NCBI GenBank assembly: GCA_024138015.1
Contig: JAMXBB010000004.1
Span: 111,526,077-111,590,076, forward strand
From: Lumnitzera littorea
Lineage: Eukaryota; Streptophyta; Magnoliopsida; Myrtales; Combretaceae
DNA: 64,000 nt
Direction of reading: 5' to 3'
The notes beneath the pieces were generated by a model. It had not been told where the DNA came from and did not search any database. It saw nothing but the letters and a program-made list of their open reading frames with translations. Shown here piece by piece: positions 12,786-24,299 of the stretch (position 1 is the first letter of the stretch; each line of letters opens with the position of its first letter). The position numbers and the translations under genes were made by a program.

Positions 12786-13799
12786 TTCCTTTCGGGTTGT
12801 TTTAGATTTGGGATCAAATCTGAATGGTGTTTGCTCAATTCTCCGTCAAGGTGATATGGATTAAGGTCGGTAATGTTGAAGGCGTCAGAAACCCTATAGT
12901 CCTCAAGCAATTCCAACCTGTAGGCATTGTCACTAATTTTCTGGAGGATTCTAAAAGGTCCTTCCGCTCTTATAGATAATGTTTTCTTCCTCTTATTCAG
13001 GAATTGTTCCTTGCTAAGGTGTAGCCATACCAAGTCTCCTAGCTGAAATTGTTTGGCCTACTTACCCTTAGTCTTTTCTCACATTCTTCTGGCAGCTTGG
13101 TCGATGTGCCAAGTAACCTTATTATAGCTTTTCTAAAGAGATTGTACTCTGGCCAAAGCATCAAGGTCCTCTTGCGCGAGTATGGGTACATAGGCATGGT
13201 CAAGGGGTAACTCAGGATTAAATCCACAAATCACTTTGAAGGGAGACTACTTAGTGGTGTCATGTACGGTTCGGTTATAGGCGAACTCAACAACTGACAA
13301 GTAGACATTCCAATCAACTAAGTTCTTGCCTACTACAACTCAAAGCAATAAACCCAAAGTACAATTAACTACCTCTATTTGGCCGTCAGTTTAGGGGGTG
13401 ACAAAAGGTACTGAAAGAGTAATTTGGTTCTCAACCGATGCCATAGGGTTCTCTATAAATGGCTTAAGAACTTCAGGTCTGTGTTGAAGACTATACTTCT
13501 TGATACGCTATGTATTCGCATAACCTCCTATAAGAAAAGAGAAGCAATAGCCAAATTGTCGTTAGTTTTGGTATAAGGCATAAAGTATGCCATCTTACTG
13601 AACTAATCCATGACGACCATTACAAAATCTTTGCCTCAGGCAGTTTGTGGCAGTCTAAGAACAAAGTCCATGCTCAGTTCAGTCCACAGCCTCATCGGAA
13701 CAAGTAGGGGCATTGTTTTCCCTTATTCGGCCTGACACTTGGCCTTTTTGTACACAATACGACTTTCGACAACTCAATACATCTCTCCGCATTCTCGGC
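12773..13799 (-). pseudogene. gypsy-1 integrase
   Basis: Minus-strand translation gives an integrase remnant of the Ty3/gypsy type. The core region shows MDFVLRLPQTA and FSKMAYFMPYTKTND (about 13590-13680), interrupted by stops including one directly after the Asp of VVMD. The C-terminal domain is open at 12773-13033 with MVWLHLSKEQF, a GPF motif (AEGPFRILQKISD) and FNITDLNPYHLDGE. The reading frame runs 13 bp into the 3' LTR. In a working element this enzyme would insert the cDNA, but the stops rule out activity here. The domain is nearly collinear with gypsy-2 at 2756-3560. Confidence 0.88.
12786..12797 (-). other. gypsy-1 polypurine tract
   Basis: The minus strand reads CCCGAAAGGAA directly before the 3' LTR terminus TGATAGG. 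This is the expected place and composition for the plus-strand primer site. Confidence 0.7.
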
Positions 13800-14639
13800 C
13801 AAAAATATCAACCATTTAATAGTTCATAGGTCTTCTTCTCCCCAAAGTATCCGAAGAGTCCTCCGTTATGGGCTTCCTTGATTAATAATTCCCGTAAGGA
13901 ACAAGTCAACATGCACAGTTTCCCCCCTCGGAACAGATAGCCATCCTCTACATAATACTCATCCACTGTCCTCCCATCTACGCATCGCGAAATTATTGGT
14001 CCAAAGTATGGAACCTCGAAGTACTGTTCTTTGATACTCACAAAACTAAACGGCCTGGTTTGCAATTCTGATAAGAGTGCGTACCTCCTCAAAAGAACAT
14101 CCGTAATTACGTTACTCTTTCCTTGCTTGTACTTTATCACAAAATTAAATCCCTCAAGGAATTCAACCCATCTCGTCTGTCGCTTCGATAGCTTGGTTTG
14201 ACTTCGAAGGTACCATAATGACTTGTGGTCAGTATATATGACAAATTCTCTCAGCAGTAGATAATGCTACCATATGTACAGTGCTCAGATTAGTGCTAAG
14301 AGCTCTTTGTTATACACGGAGCAATTTAACTGGGGTCCTTGGAGCTTCTTACTGTGGAAGGCAATTGATTGGCCTTCCTGCATCAGGACAGTGCTTATTC
14401 CAATGCCTGACACATCACACTCTAGCTAAAAAATTTTGTCGAAGTCAAGTAGCATTAATACTGGGGCGAAGGTCAACCTTTTCTTTATCTTAGCAAAACT
14501 CCTGTCATCCCTTTCTCCCCATCGGAAGTCGGTGTTTTTCTTCATTAATTTAGTAAGTGGCATAGTGAGGGTGCTGAAGTTCCTGATGAACCTTCGGTAA
14601 AATGAAGCCAATCCATGAAAACTTCTCACGTCAGCACAA
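13800..14639 (-). pseudogene. gypsy-1 RNase H region and integrase zinc-domain start
   Basis: Downstream of the reverse transcriptase the minus strand encodes SFHGLASFYRRFIRNFS and PLTKLMKKNTDFRW (14520-14620), the thumb/connection typical of the family. RNase H marks follow: CDVSGIGISTVLMQEG, then YTDHKSLWYLRSQTKLSKRQ near 14170-14250, which is the DHK.L motif. The frame continues through VIKYKQGKSNVITDVLLRR (13808-14140), the variant of NVVADALSRR, towards the integrase N-terminal region (EAHNGGLFGYFGEKKT, where a His-rich zinc motif is expected). Stops occur between these blocks. The canonical Ala-Asp of the last motif is changed to Thr-Asp. Confidence 0.87.
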
Positions 14640-15374
14640 GTAGTAAGGGTCGACCAATCAACAATTGCTCAAATCTTCTCATCATCAACTTGCAAGCCTC
14701 CTCCACTAACTACATACCCCAAGAATACCACTTCCCCCTGGTAGAAGCAACATTTCTTTAAATTGCCGAATAGTCTCTCAGCACGAAGGATATCCAAAAT
14801 TGCTCTAAGACGTTCATAGTGACTCGACATGTCAGCACTGTAAACCAGGATGTTGTCAAAGTACACCACGACACACTTCTCGATGAGATGTCTTAGTACA
14901 TAGTTCATAAGTCTCATGAAAGTGCTCGAGGCATTTGACGAGTCGAAGGGTATTACCATCCACTCATAAAGTCTATGTCGAGTATTAAACGTTGTCTTTC
15001 ACTCATCTCTTTACCTCATGCAAATTTGATGATAACCAGACTTGAGATCAATCTTGCTAACAATCTTGGCTCCACTCAATTCATCCAACATTTCTTCTAG
15101 CCTTGGGATTAAATACCTGTATTTGATCGTGATTTTGTTTACGGCTCGATTATCAACACACATCCGCTAGGTTCCATCCTTCTTCGACACTAGAAGTGTA
15201 GGCACAACACAAAGGTTAAGACTTTCTCTCACATAACCTCTCTTCAGCAACTCATTGTCTTGACGTTGGAGTTTAGAAGCTTGCTTGAGATTCATCCGAT
15301 TAGCTGGCTTATTTGGCAGTGCAGCGCCAAGTACTAAGTAAATGCAATGCTCTATACCTCGAGTCGGGGGTAAC
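14640..15374 (-). pseudogene. gypsy-1 reverse transcriptase (main part)
   Basis: Ordered reverse transcriptase blocks are visible on the minus strand: PPTRGIEHCIYLVLGAALP near 15320-15370, LLKRGYVRESLNLCVVPTLL, VSKKDGT followed by a stop where Trp is expected, VNKITIKYRYLIPRLEEML, SKIDLKSGYHQI, and the active-site block VVYFDNILVYS near 14850. In this family the active site is F/YxDD. Here the second Asp codon (14852-14854) is AAC, giving FDN, which removes a metal-binding residue. The upstream continuation is separated by the solo LTR at 15375-16639. This enzyme copied the element RNA into DNA in its active ancestor. Confidence 0.92.
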
Positions 15375-16639
15375 TGATACAAGGCAAGTGCACCTATCAG
15401 TTTTAATATAGCGGATGTAAGTCTAAGTCGATCCCTCAAAGACTTTGAATACTAATATCAACCTTAGCTCTATTATCTAACCGGAAAATTGTGATGAGTT
15501 GAATAAATTAAAAATACTAAAATTAACAAACTAACTTAATTATGAGACTTGATTAAGCAATTTAGAAAGCGATAAAATTAAGAACAACTTCAAGAAGGCA
15601 AATAACGTATTTAGGAATTATTTCCCCTAATATTTAACATGTGACCGCTTAAAATGTATCCAATTCAATCTCTATTATTCTTAACCGGAGGAATTCACAA
15701 TTAAAGTTAACACATTTCTCAAGCATATTAACCCTAATCCTAAATTATTTACCGAAATCTCTTCACTTAGTAATATAATTTAGAATCGCATTAATGTATA
15801 ATGAATTCCCACACAAAAGAATAACTTTCCGAAAGAAATATGTATCTTATCTTTAAGTATACATGTTATTCTTTCCAATTATATCAAGATCTCATTACAC
15901 ATGTGATTTCTCAATCATCATGCATAATATCATAGATTGATACCCTAAAAATATCAATTAACAATTAAATAACATAATTAAATTAAGAAAAGATAGAAAC
16001 TTTATTGAAAATTATCAATCAATCTAATAGTCACATAAAAACCTAGGTTCCATAATCCCAAATACAAGAATTTTAAGCTATCATAATGAAACTAAAAAAC
16101 AAATTGCAACAAAATCAAGAAATAAAACATAAAAACCCCTTTTGTTGATGAAAAATCTCTTCAATCTTGAAGTTAGGTGTTGCTTTCGCCTTTTGCTGCT
16201 CCTTCTCTTCAAGTGTCTTATTTTTTGAATGTTCAATGTCATGTGCGAAATCCTAGTATGTTCTTTTATAATGTATTGTAAAGTTCCTTTTTTCGTCACC
16301 AGACACAGTCTGGGACACAGTTGTATCCCCAGGTCGTGTAACTTTCTAACCTTGGTAAATCTTCCTGCATGGACACAGCCTAGGGACACAACTGTGTCCC
16401 AGACTATGTAACTTTCTAACCAAAATTCCTATTGTTTATGTAACTTTATAACTCATTCATTTGAACTCCAAATTGAGTGACACTTGATTCTTTTTCTTCG
16501 TTTTCAATCCAAGAACGCGTTCAAACCTTGAAATCAAAATTTTACTCAATTAAGTATCAATTTCTTTAAAGAAAACCAAAGATGTAAAGGAAATACTATA
16601 AAATCACCATGTGAAATGGATTTAAAATAAGAGTTATCA
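15375..16639. mobile_element. 1265-bp solo LTR (LTR-C) inside gypsy-1
   Basis: It begins TGATACAAGGCAAGTGCACC and ends GAGTTATCA, with short inverted ends TGATA/TATCA. An exact 5-bp duplication GTAAC flanks it (15370-15374 and 16640-16644). The gypsy-1 coding sequence resumes on both sides. The opening AAGGCAAGTGCACCTATC is a common form of plant LTR terminus. There is no coding content. It contains a strong inverted repeat (16305-16407). It is the innermost and hence the youngest layer on this branch of the stack. Confidence 0.9.
16305..16407. repeat. Inverted repeat inside LTR-C
   Basis: Arms 16305-16324 (ACAGTCTGGGACACAGTTGT) and 16388-16407 (ACAACTGTGTCCCAGACTAT) are complementary at 19 of 20 positions around a 63-bp loop. 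The loop and flanks also repeat GTAACTTTCTAACC. Confidence 0.85.
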
Positions 16640-16784
16640 GTAACCCTTCAGGTAATTACTTTAGGAATAGGTTGACATATTAATCTAACAATTCCTTGAC
16701 CTCTCGGGGCAACTCATCTTACTCCCTCATTTCCAACAGTCTCCTGACCAACAAGAGGGTCAGCTTATTATCATTGATGGCTTC

Positions 16785-17220
16785 TCAGAGCTCGGCTCTA
16801 CTCATCACCAAAGCCTTCTTCGATCCGCAAGCAAGTTTTGTCTGTAACTTGCAAACTTCTATTTGTGACATCGAATTTAGCGTTATTTCCCGATCATCCT
16901 TCTTGAACATGTATGTATTCTTGTATCCATCATGGATGACCCTCCTATCAAACAACGACAGCCTACCTAACAACACGTAGGAAGCACACATAGGTAGTAC
17001 GTCGTAGAGAATCTAGTCAGAGTAGTTTCCAATAGTGATTAACAATAATATTTACCGAGTGACATGTAAGGCTCTTTTCTCACTTAACCAGTGCAACTTG
17101 TATGACTTCAGGTGTGCAACAATCGATAATTTCAATTTTGAAATAAGGTCGGCCGATGCCACGTTGATGCAACTGCCACTATCCACGATGAGGGCACATA
17201 CTTGATCATTTACCTTACAA
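16785..17220 (-). pseudogene. gypsy-1 protease and linker
   Basis: The minus strand encodes an aspartic-protease stretch NDQVCALIVDSGSCINVAS near 17150-17210, with the active-site motif DSGS. It continues with LISKLKLSIVAHLKSYKLHW and a stop near 17050. The linker before the reverse transcriptase follows at 16785-16991 (LLGRLSLFDRRVIHDGYKNT, then YMFKKDDREI). In an intact element the protease matures the Gag-Pol polyprotein. Frames are shifted between segments. Confidence 0.85.
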
Positions 17221-17379
17221 GTCGTATGAAACAGATTCTCTCTCTATTCCTCCTCTGGTGAAGGTTCCATGTTCATAGTGCGTCGGACAACCATGAGTAA
17301 CTGGTCCAAGTCCTTGGCAAATACGTCTTTTAAATCAGTTCTTTCTCGGCATTTTCTTTCTCGGTAGGAACCTGCTCCT

Positions 17380-18519
17380 CCTCGGGTTCCTCATCCATGC
17401 TCTCTACTTCTAACTTCGAGATATCTCCTTTAATGACCATCGTCCGTCGGTTTAGGTACTGAGCAACCATATGTCCGAACCTTTAACACTTAAAGCATTT
17501 GATACGACTCGTCTTTCTACCAAACCCTTGCCCCTTCTCATAAGTTCAGGTTGGCCTTTCTGATCGGTTCTGACATCAGTTTTTCTGCTCAGCTCGGTAC
17601 TCGATAAAGTCCAGTGATTTGCCTATCTAGGTCGACTAATTGGCATTATGGTCGTTACTTGGCTCCTTCTTTGCCTCTCTACTCACTGTGCAATCCTAAG
17701 AGCTTCATCCATAATTTCAAATCGTTAGAGCTCCACAATATCTCGAATATCTCCTCTCAACCCAATAACAAATCTTGAGATTGTTCAAGCTAGTAGTTCC
17801 TCCACTTTGTAACGCATCATAACCATTTGAAATTCTTGAATATATTCGTCAATAGTTTGAGCTCCTTGTCTCAGCTCTTGAAACCGAGTGAAAGTATCTT
17901 TGAGATATGTCTCTAGTACGAATCTGTTTCTGAGTACTCTCTTCATTTCGAGCCAAGTGTTAATCTCTTGGTACCCTTCTTTTCTTATCATGGCTTAAAA
18001 ATTCTTCCACGACATGGCGGCATATCCAGAAGATTCAACAATAGCAGGCCTCACTTTCTCATAATCCTTATATTAACAGTAATCAAACACACACTTCACC
18101 TTCTCTTCCTAATCTAGATACTCGTCTGCATTCCCAAATCCATTGAAACTCAGAATCCGAAGCTTCACATGGTTGGATGTTTTGGGGACTCATACACACT
18201 CCTCTTCAAAATATTCTTCTTCCTCCTCATTAGGTTCTCTCAGGTCTATCTTTCGCCTTACTCATCCGCCAACTCCTCCACCTCGAATTGGTCGAGCTGG
18301 GTTCTGACATCTAACAGGTTAAGCAGCTTGTAGAGTATTTTACGCGGCCTCAATAGGTCAACAAGACAGTATAAAAACAGCTCGGGTCAGATCTACCAAA
18401 AAGTTAGCTACCTCATAAAGTCTTTCGTCAGTGCTTCTAGGAGTTCCCTGAGATTTTTGTCTATGATAGACAACTCCACTATCACCATTAGCACTAACAT
18501 TCATACTTAGATTTGTCAT
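17380..18519 (-). pseudogene. gypsy-1 gag
   Basis: A start codon at 18519-18517 opens MTNLSMNVSANGDSGVVYHR, placed 170 bp inside the 5' LTR as expected. The capsid-like retrotransposon gag domain is recognisable at 17785-17991 (INTWLEMKRVLRNRF, then TFTRFQELRQGAQTIDEYIQ). A CCHC zinc knuckle follows near 17475-17505 but is broken: it reads CFKC-stop-RFGHMVAQY, with a stop inside and the last Cys replaced by Tyr. The acidic linker SMDEEPEEEQVP near 17380-17410 leads to the protease. An early stop also interrupts the N-terminal part. Confidence 0.87.
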
Positions 18520-18674
18520 TTTTCCTCACAGATTCAAAATTTAAACAAACACTTTAGAAAGTGAATAGCTAACAACACAGTAGTCAAATGAACACAATAA
18601 CTGACTCTGTTTCACACTGGCAAAACAAAGTACAACAGAACTTCAAGAACTAACTATAGTTTACACAAAACCTT

Positions 18675-18687
18675 CATTCTAATACTA
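18675..18687 (-). other. gypsy-1 primer binding site (decayed)
   Basis: Just inside the 5' LTR the minus strand reads TAGTATTAGAATG. Against the initiator-Met complement TGGTATCAGAG it shows G-to-A and C-to-T changes, the pattern left by cytosine deamination. Confidence 0.6.
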
Positions 18688-18690
18688 AGA

Positions 18691-19544
18691 TGTTGCAAAC
18701 CATAACCATGAACAAATAAGGCCAGTCACTGGATGGATCTAAGCTTGCAAAAAGCTTGAAAATGGTTAATGGGGAAAGGTATGAAAGGAGTGACAATGAC
18801 GAATGAAACAGTAAGTAAAAACCCACAAACAGCTGTAGAGGATATGACGCACCAATGGAACTTCCAAGGACTCACAACACAATTCAATATAATACACGAA
18901 TTAGTCCAATGAGGTTACTTACCACATAACCTTGCTTAAGGGAAAGGATAAGAGTTATGCCGAAAGTAAACAACAGTGTTTATATAAGGAAGAAAGTACT
19001 CAAAGTGTATTGAAGATAATTTGATGTTTACAACTGCAAGTACAAGGGTATTTATACTCGTAAGTTAAGGCAACTTGCCCAAAAGGGAAAAAACAAAAAG
19101 GACATTTCCTAAAGAGGCAATATACATGATACAAAAAGGTAAAAATAAATATACAAGGAAAATAATTATTAATACTACAAATTTTACATATGATACTGTA
19201 TACGTGGCGAGGTTGCATTAGCGAGTTTGTTAGGAGATGCGGACAAAAAGTATGGACAAATGGCCTTGTTCGAGCAAGGATGGCTTAGTCAGTTCGATCT
19301 CTCTCTCTTGACTTCTTGGCACGGACAATGCCGAGTAAATGGTCAGCTTGGTGCTAGAGAGTAATCGTCAACTTAGCATATCATAGAATACTAGGTGGTC
19401 ATACGATACAACATTAAAGATGACTTGGCAAAGGGGTACTCGACCTCAGTAGGGTTTGATTGGAACAGAAAGATTCGTCATACCAGCCCCTCTAATCCTC
19501 GAGTTTAGCTGTGGGTGAGAGGTTCGGTAGCCTGATTCCCATCA
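18691..19544 (-). repeat. gypsy-1 5' LTR
   Basis: It begins TGTTGCAAAC and ends TTCCCATCA on the plus strand, and is the partner of 11931-12785. It is the promoter-bearing LTR for the minus-strand element. Confidence 0.9.
19046..19059 (-). promoter_or_regulatory. TATA box of gypsy-1 5' LTR
   Basis: The minus strand reads GAGTATAAATACCC. The 3' LTR has the same motif near 12290. Confidence 0.6.
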
Positions 19545-20758
19545 AAATTGAGTGAGGATTTCAACTTTTGCATGCTTTTAATCAACAATTATAGGGTAGG
19601 TGAAGCACCGCTGTGTATTCGGGTCTATGGACTAGGGTTGTGCAGCAGTTGATTGTAGGTAATGGTGGCGTAGTTGCTGCTACATGTAAGAGAGAAGGTA
19701 TGTGAAAAGAGAGGCTAAGTCATAGTGGCTATACGTGGATGTTGGTTCTAGGTTTGGGGTATCGTTGGGTCATTGATTTGTGTTGCATGTAGGTCGTTAG
19801 TAGAGTACCTAGTATCAGATTTGGTATGTGCGAGGTCACAGAGGTAGAGAAACGATTGTAGCAATAGGTGGACATGTAGTTATTGCTATACAGTTGAGTA
19901 AATAACTGCAAGTCAATGCTAAATGTTAGAGTGCAACTGTTGATGGTAGATGGTGAAGAGGGTAATCACGTGTTTGGGCTATCCGTGGAGTTGTGTCTTG
20001 TGCTACAATAAGTCACGTTGGGCGTATGTTAGAGCAACTGTTGGCTAAGAGAATGGAGTTTGCTGTTAGTGTAGGGTCGGTGTTCAGTTGAGTGCTGCCG
20101 TGTTCATCGACGTAAGTTGTGGAATTGATAGTTGCATCAGTTGTTGTATGAAAAAAGAATGGTTGGGGTATCGAATCTAATGCAGGTGTACGGCGTGGAT
20201 GTTAGGGGGTTGTGTATGGATAAGGCATTAGGGCTAATATGTTAGGTAGCGGTTGGATGGTGTTGGGGGTGCTACATAGTATGAAAGAGGATAAGGCTAG
20301 AGCAGGTATGTGGAGTGTCGATGGCAAGGGAAAGAGGTTTTTTCCTATTTGTTGATCCCAGCTACCCTTTTATAGTGTAAAAAAACTAAATCCCCCTAAT
20401 TGATATTTTAGATCAGCACATATCCTATGGCCAATAAGGAGATGAAATTTTATTTTATTAAATCTTATCATATCTCCAATTAGTTGTTATTAGTGCAAAT
20501 CCTTGTAATATTCTAAATTTTAAACATTTCAAAGATTCCTATTGATCACTATGAAAATATCACAGATTTGATAAGATACAAATTAAAGTTCGTTGACAGG
20601 AGTTATCAAACATAGTTGGAATCCGACCAAGCGTTAGTGATGAAGATGGTTACATGATACACACATGATTAAGCTAAAACAAAAACATGCAATGCACGCT
20701 TGTTAGGATTTGAACATGTTAATATATCCATGTTTTCTCCAGCATAGCTAAAGCTACT

Positions 20759-23652
20759 TGTTACGCCCCGAAGTCGCAGAGTCGCAACAGTCCCACCGTG
20801 TAAACCATTCTATAATAGTAGCTGGCCTCACAGTGCCTACCATAAACATAATTTACACAAGGCGTCGATGACTCATCGCTTTGAAGTAAACAGTTCGATT
20901 AACAATTATACTACAATTATGATAAATATTACAATTTCTAATAAACATAGATAATTATAAGTAAGTCCACAGAGCTTCCTAGGAAGTTTTACATAATCAC
21001 CACAGTTTACTAATTTACAGAATAACTATCAGTCTTTAACCTTTAACTACAAGGTCAGTCTAGTTACACATTATACTAAGTAACTTTATCCTCACACCCC
21101 TGGCTTAAAAAAGGACTAACCTTTTGGTAATTGTAGGGCGGCATAGTACTTGAAGTGATCACAAATCAGAACCTGCAAAAGGATCTATAAGGGTATGAGC
21201 AACTATAGCTCAGTAAGTTAAATTAGAGACTCATGAATGCATACAAGCACAAACAGGGTTATCAAACAATTATTTTCATGCAATGCAACAATCAAGTGTC
21301 ATCGCACAACGTAGTCCGGTCCGTTGTGAGATCAGAGAAATTTCACCCGCTCCAATCCGGGTTGAGGAGTTCCATGTTCTGCAGTAGCTCACAACCAAAC
21401 CCAAGCTTGTGCAATGGAGACCTCACTCCTCTCGCGACTACCTTCGAATCATTGACTTCACCCCCGTCGCGACCTCCTCTCCTGTCACTTAGTTCGACTG
21501 AGGATGAAGAAGGGATCATTTTGCAATCCTGCACTATCCCTTTCGAAGGGGTCGGTATTTGGTTGGAGAGTCCTATGATCCCCTAACGGGTTGCAATGCA
21601 TGACATTTTTTTGTTATCAGGGTCAACTAAGATTAAATTCCGTTTAGGGTGTTCAAACAATTTCATACCAATTCAATCAGTCTCAAATCACTCACAAAGC
21701 AAGTTTCAGCACGAATTCAAATATATCAAACACATGCGTAAACTACTTACAATCACAAGTATATACAAGCCTAAGTCTCTGAGCACTACAAAACTAGTAC
21801 TCTATTACAATAAGCAATAACCCAACTTACTTAAAATTGCTTGATCGCTCGATTCCTTAATTGCAAGCTGATGTGTCTCTGGGTATCCTATAATACAAAT
21901 AGGTCTTTTTAGTACTTATAATTTACGGTTTTATATTCTAAGTTATATTTTAACTCATTTTTTTCGTATATACCCATTACGTCTTAATGGTTCGTTGTAC
22001 TCTATTTCAATGTTCGAATCTTAAATGAGATTTTAAATTTTGATTCCTAAGCCTTAAATATGCTCGAATCCTAATGTGAAATTAATTACATTAAGCTCGA
22101 GTGTCCAAATATCCTATTGGGTCGTAATTTGGTATTCTAGACTATTCGGTGCACGTTAACCCTAATTGAGGTATCGGATTTATTCTCGATGTGTGAAAAT
22201 TTTACATTTTGAGATATTTACTTAAAATTAAATGTTATTTCAGATTTATTATTTTTCTGATTTCTATTGTAATATTACCTAAATAACTCTAATTTTGTAG
22301 ATTTATTAATTTACAATTTCACTTATTACTAATTTCTTACATTACTTACCTAATTTCCCTAATTAATCATACTTAATACTCCAAAGGCTAGGATTAGGGT
22401 TCCACTTCAGAGATTAACATCTCTAAACATCTAATTAATATCTAAATCAGTAATTAACATCCTAATCACCTAATTAATCCCAAATCACCCAATTTTTCCA
22501 TCATTTTAGGGATAAAAATTAACCTAAAAATTTCAAAAATTAATTTTAAAAAAATGGCTTCATAACACTGTTCTACATCCTATGAGCATCCTACAGAAAA
22601 AATTTGAGCTCCAAATTACACTCCTAAGCCTATTTATTTTCCGGTTTAATCATGCTCGGTTTTGAACAATTTGTTAAGGACCTTATATTTTCAGACATAA
22701 TTAAACTAAATAAATATTTTTCCCTAAATCTACATACAATAAAACCTCAGAATAAAAAGTTTCATAATTTTCTGGGCAAAATAACTAATTTTACAAAATT
22801 ATTCAAAAATCGGGGTAAATAAATGACTAACCGGTTCGAAGCTTTCTGGCTGTCCAAACTCGGTCCAAAGTTGTCGGCCGGCCCAGATGGTGGTTTTTGT
22901 GTAGGATAGTGGTGGTGGTTCAGTCCCAAGTGGTGGTGGGTTTGGTTCACTTGCCCAATCTGCACAGTTTTCTTTTCTTTTTTTATTTTCTGGATTTTCT
23001 CTCGATTTTTTCAGATGCTAAACTGACCAAATGACGTCTGAAAATTTTTTCCTTATTTATAGACAATCGTTGTAATTAATATGCATTAATTTGACAAGAC
23101 TTTGCTTAATTTCCTTGATTTTTGGCTTTTAGGTTGTCTAATTTTTATTGGCTAATTTTCCTTTTGTAGCTTTGGACCTGCCACGACCTGATCTTGATTC
23201 ATCTTATTCTCTTCTAATTTTTTCTGATTTTTCCATAATTATTTTATAATTTTCTTTAATTATTTGCTTAGTTTTTTGCTAATTTAGGTAATTTCGCGTA
23301 TTTTTATCTACACGTAATTATATGTGGAGTACACGTGAACATTCCTAATTATTATTTTGGTCATTCTAAAATTTTTAGTATACATATAATCTATTTCTAG
23401 TAATTTATTAGTTATTATATTACATTTTTCGCCATTTTAGTAATTAGCAATTATTATGCTTAAAATTTGAAAATTTTATAGTCTCCTATTTTACTATTTA
23501 TTTTCTTAAATTTAAATTTACGGGGTCATTTTTACTAATATTTCTCTCAATAGTTTATAATTTAGGTTTGATCGGATCTTTTAACCGATCGCCCTAAACC
23601 TTAAGTTCTAAGCTCAAACCTACGGTTACTTGGCTTAGCTTTAGGGCTTACA
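20759..23652 (-). mobile_element. LTR-A copy 3, solo LTR inside LTR-B
   Basis: It begins TGTTACGCCCCGAAGTCG and ends TTAGGGCTTACA. Flanking pentamers are CTACT (20754-20758) and ATACT (23653-23657), differing at one base. It is 2894 bp with no coding content. The sister LTR of LTR-B preserves the uninterrupted site at about 29357-29365 (AAGCTGCTTTACTC), so the insertion is directly demonstrated. Confidence 0.9.
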
Positions 23653-24149
23653 ATACTTACTCAACAAGTCATACACTTCCTTTTTCTTAACTCCTAAAAC
23701 TGGACCGAATATTTATTTCTCCACCTTCAAAACTAGGCCCAATTTGTTTAGTCTTATTTTAAAATGACCTACATACATTTAGACAACTGCAAAACACTCG
23801 TGACCAATCTCTATTTTATTTTATTTATTTTTGTTATAGTAAATTATTTTCAACTCACATTTTTTAAAGTGAACAAGAGTCCACTTATGTGAGTTCAATT
23901 TTTAAAAGATTTGGTATTTATTAAAATCATAAGTACATTTTCGACTTGTAATTAGCCCGAACCAAAACAATTGATTGACTCGACTTGAACACTTTTGACA
24001 TTTTATATTTTTTAATTCATTTTTTGTTTATATTTTTAGTAATTTTCAATTTTTTTTCTTTTTCTTTATTTTTTAATTGTAAATCGTGACCCTTTTAAAA
24101 AAAATAAAAAGTAGAATTGAGAGAAAGCAAAAATTAGGTATCTATACCT

Positions 24150-24165
24150 ACTCCTCTTTGTGGTG
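24150..24165 (-). other. LTR-B polypurine tract
   Basis: The minus strand reads AAAGAGGAGTAGG immediately before the 3' LTR terminus. This supports minus-strand orientation of LTR-B. Confidence 0.6.
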
Positions 24166-24299
24166 AAATTTGAATAAAACTTTATCACAAAGACAAAAGG
24201 GGTACCATTTTTGTCTTGGGGAAAACTTAATCCTAAGAAGCATTACAACTAGTTAGCTATATTAGGCCTGATATGCTGAGGATTTGGTAACAAAACTCA

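Larger units (their letters stand above)
11931..19544 (-). mobile_element. gypsy-1, full-length decayed Ty3/gypsy retrotransposon
   Basis: Two ~855-bp direct LTRs (11931-12785 and 18691-19544) bound an interior holding, on the minus strand, gag, protease, reverse transcriptase, RNase H and integrase in Ty3/gypsy order. AAATTG lies immediately outside both ends (11925-11930 and 19545-19550), a target duplication of 5 bp plus one chance base or of 6 bp. It sits in the 3' LTR of LTR-B. All coding regions carry stops and shifts, and the reverse transcriptase is split by a solo LTR at 15375-16639. The integrase C-terminus is close to that of gypsy-2 at 2.8 kb. Confidence 0.93.
10856..24149 (-). 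repeat. 3' LTR of LTR-B, interrupted by gypsy-1 and LTR-A copy 3
   Basis: Three segments (10856-11930, 19551-20758, 23658-24149) join into ~2.8 kb, close to the 2.58 kb solo LTR-B at 45182-47761. Shared marks include GCCTCGAACGTGTC near 11256 against GCCTCGAAGGTACT near 45555, and the terminal AAAATTAGGTATCTATA. A minus-strand TATA-like sequence (ACTATAAAAGGGTAGC) lies near 20370. The second and third segments match the 5' LTR at 28556-29813 closely. Confidence 0.75.

Noticed and set aside
16696..16980. 94-codon plus-strand frame
   Set aside because: Antisense of the gypsy-1 protease-to-reverse-transcriptase linker.
21233..21586. 117-codon plus-strand frame in LTR-A copy 3
   Set aside because: The same stretch in LTR-A copies 1, 2, 4 and 5 is interrupted; no conserved reading frame exists across the family.
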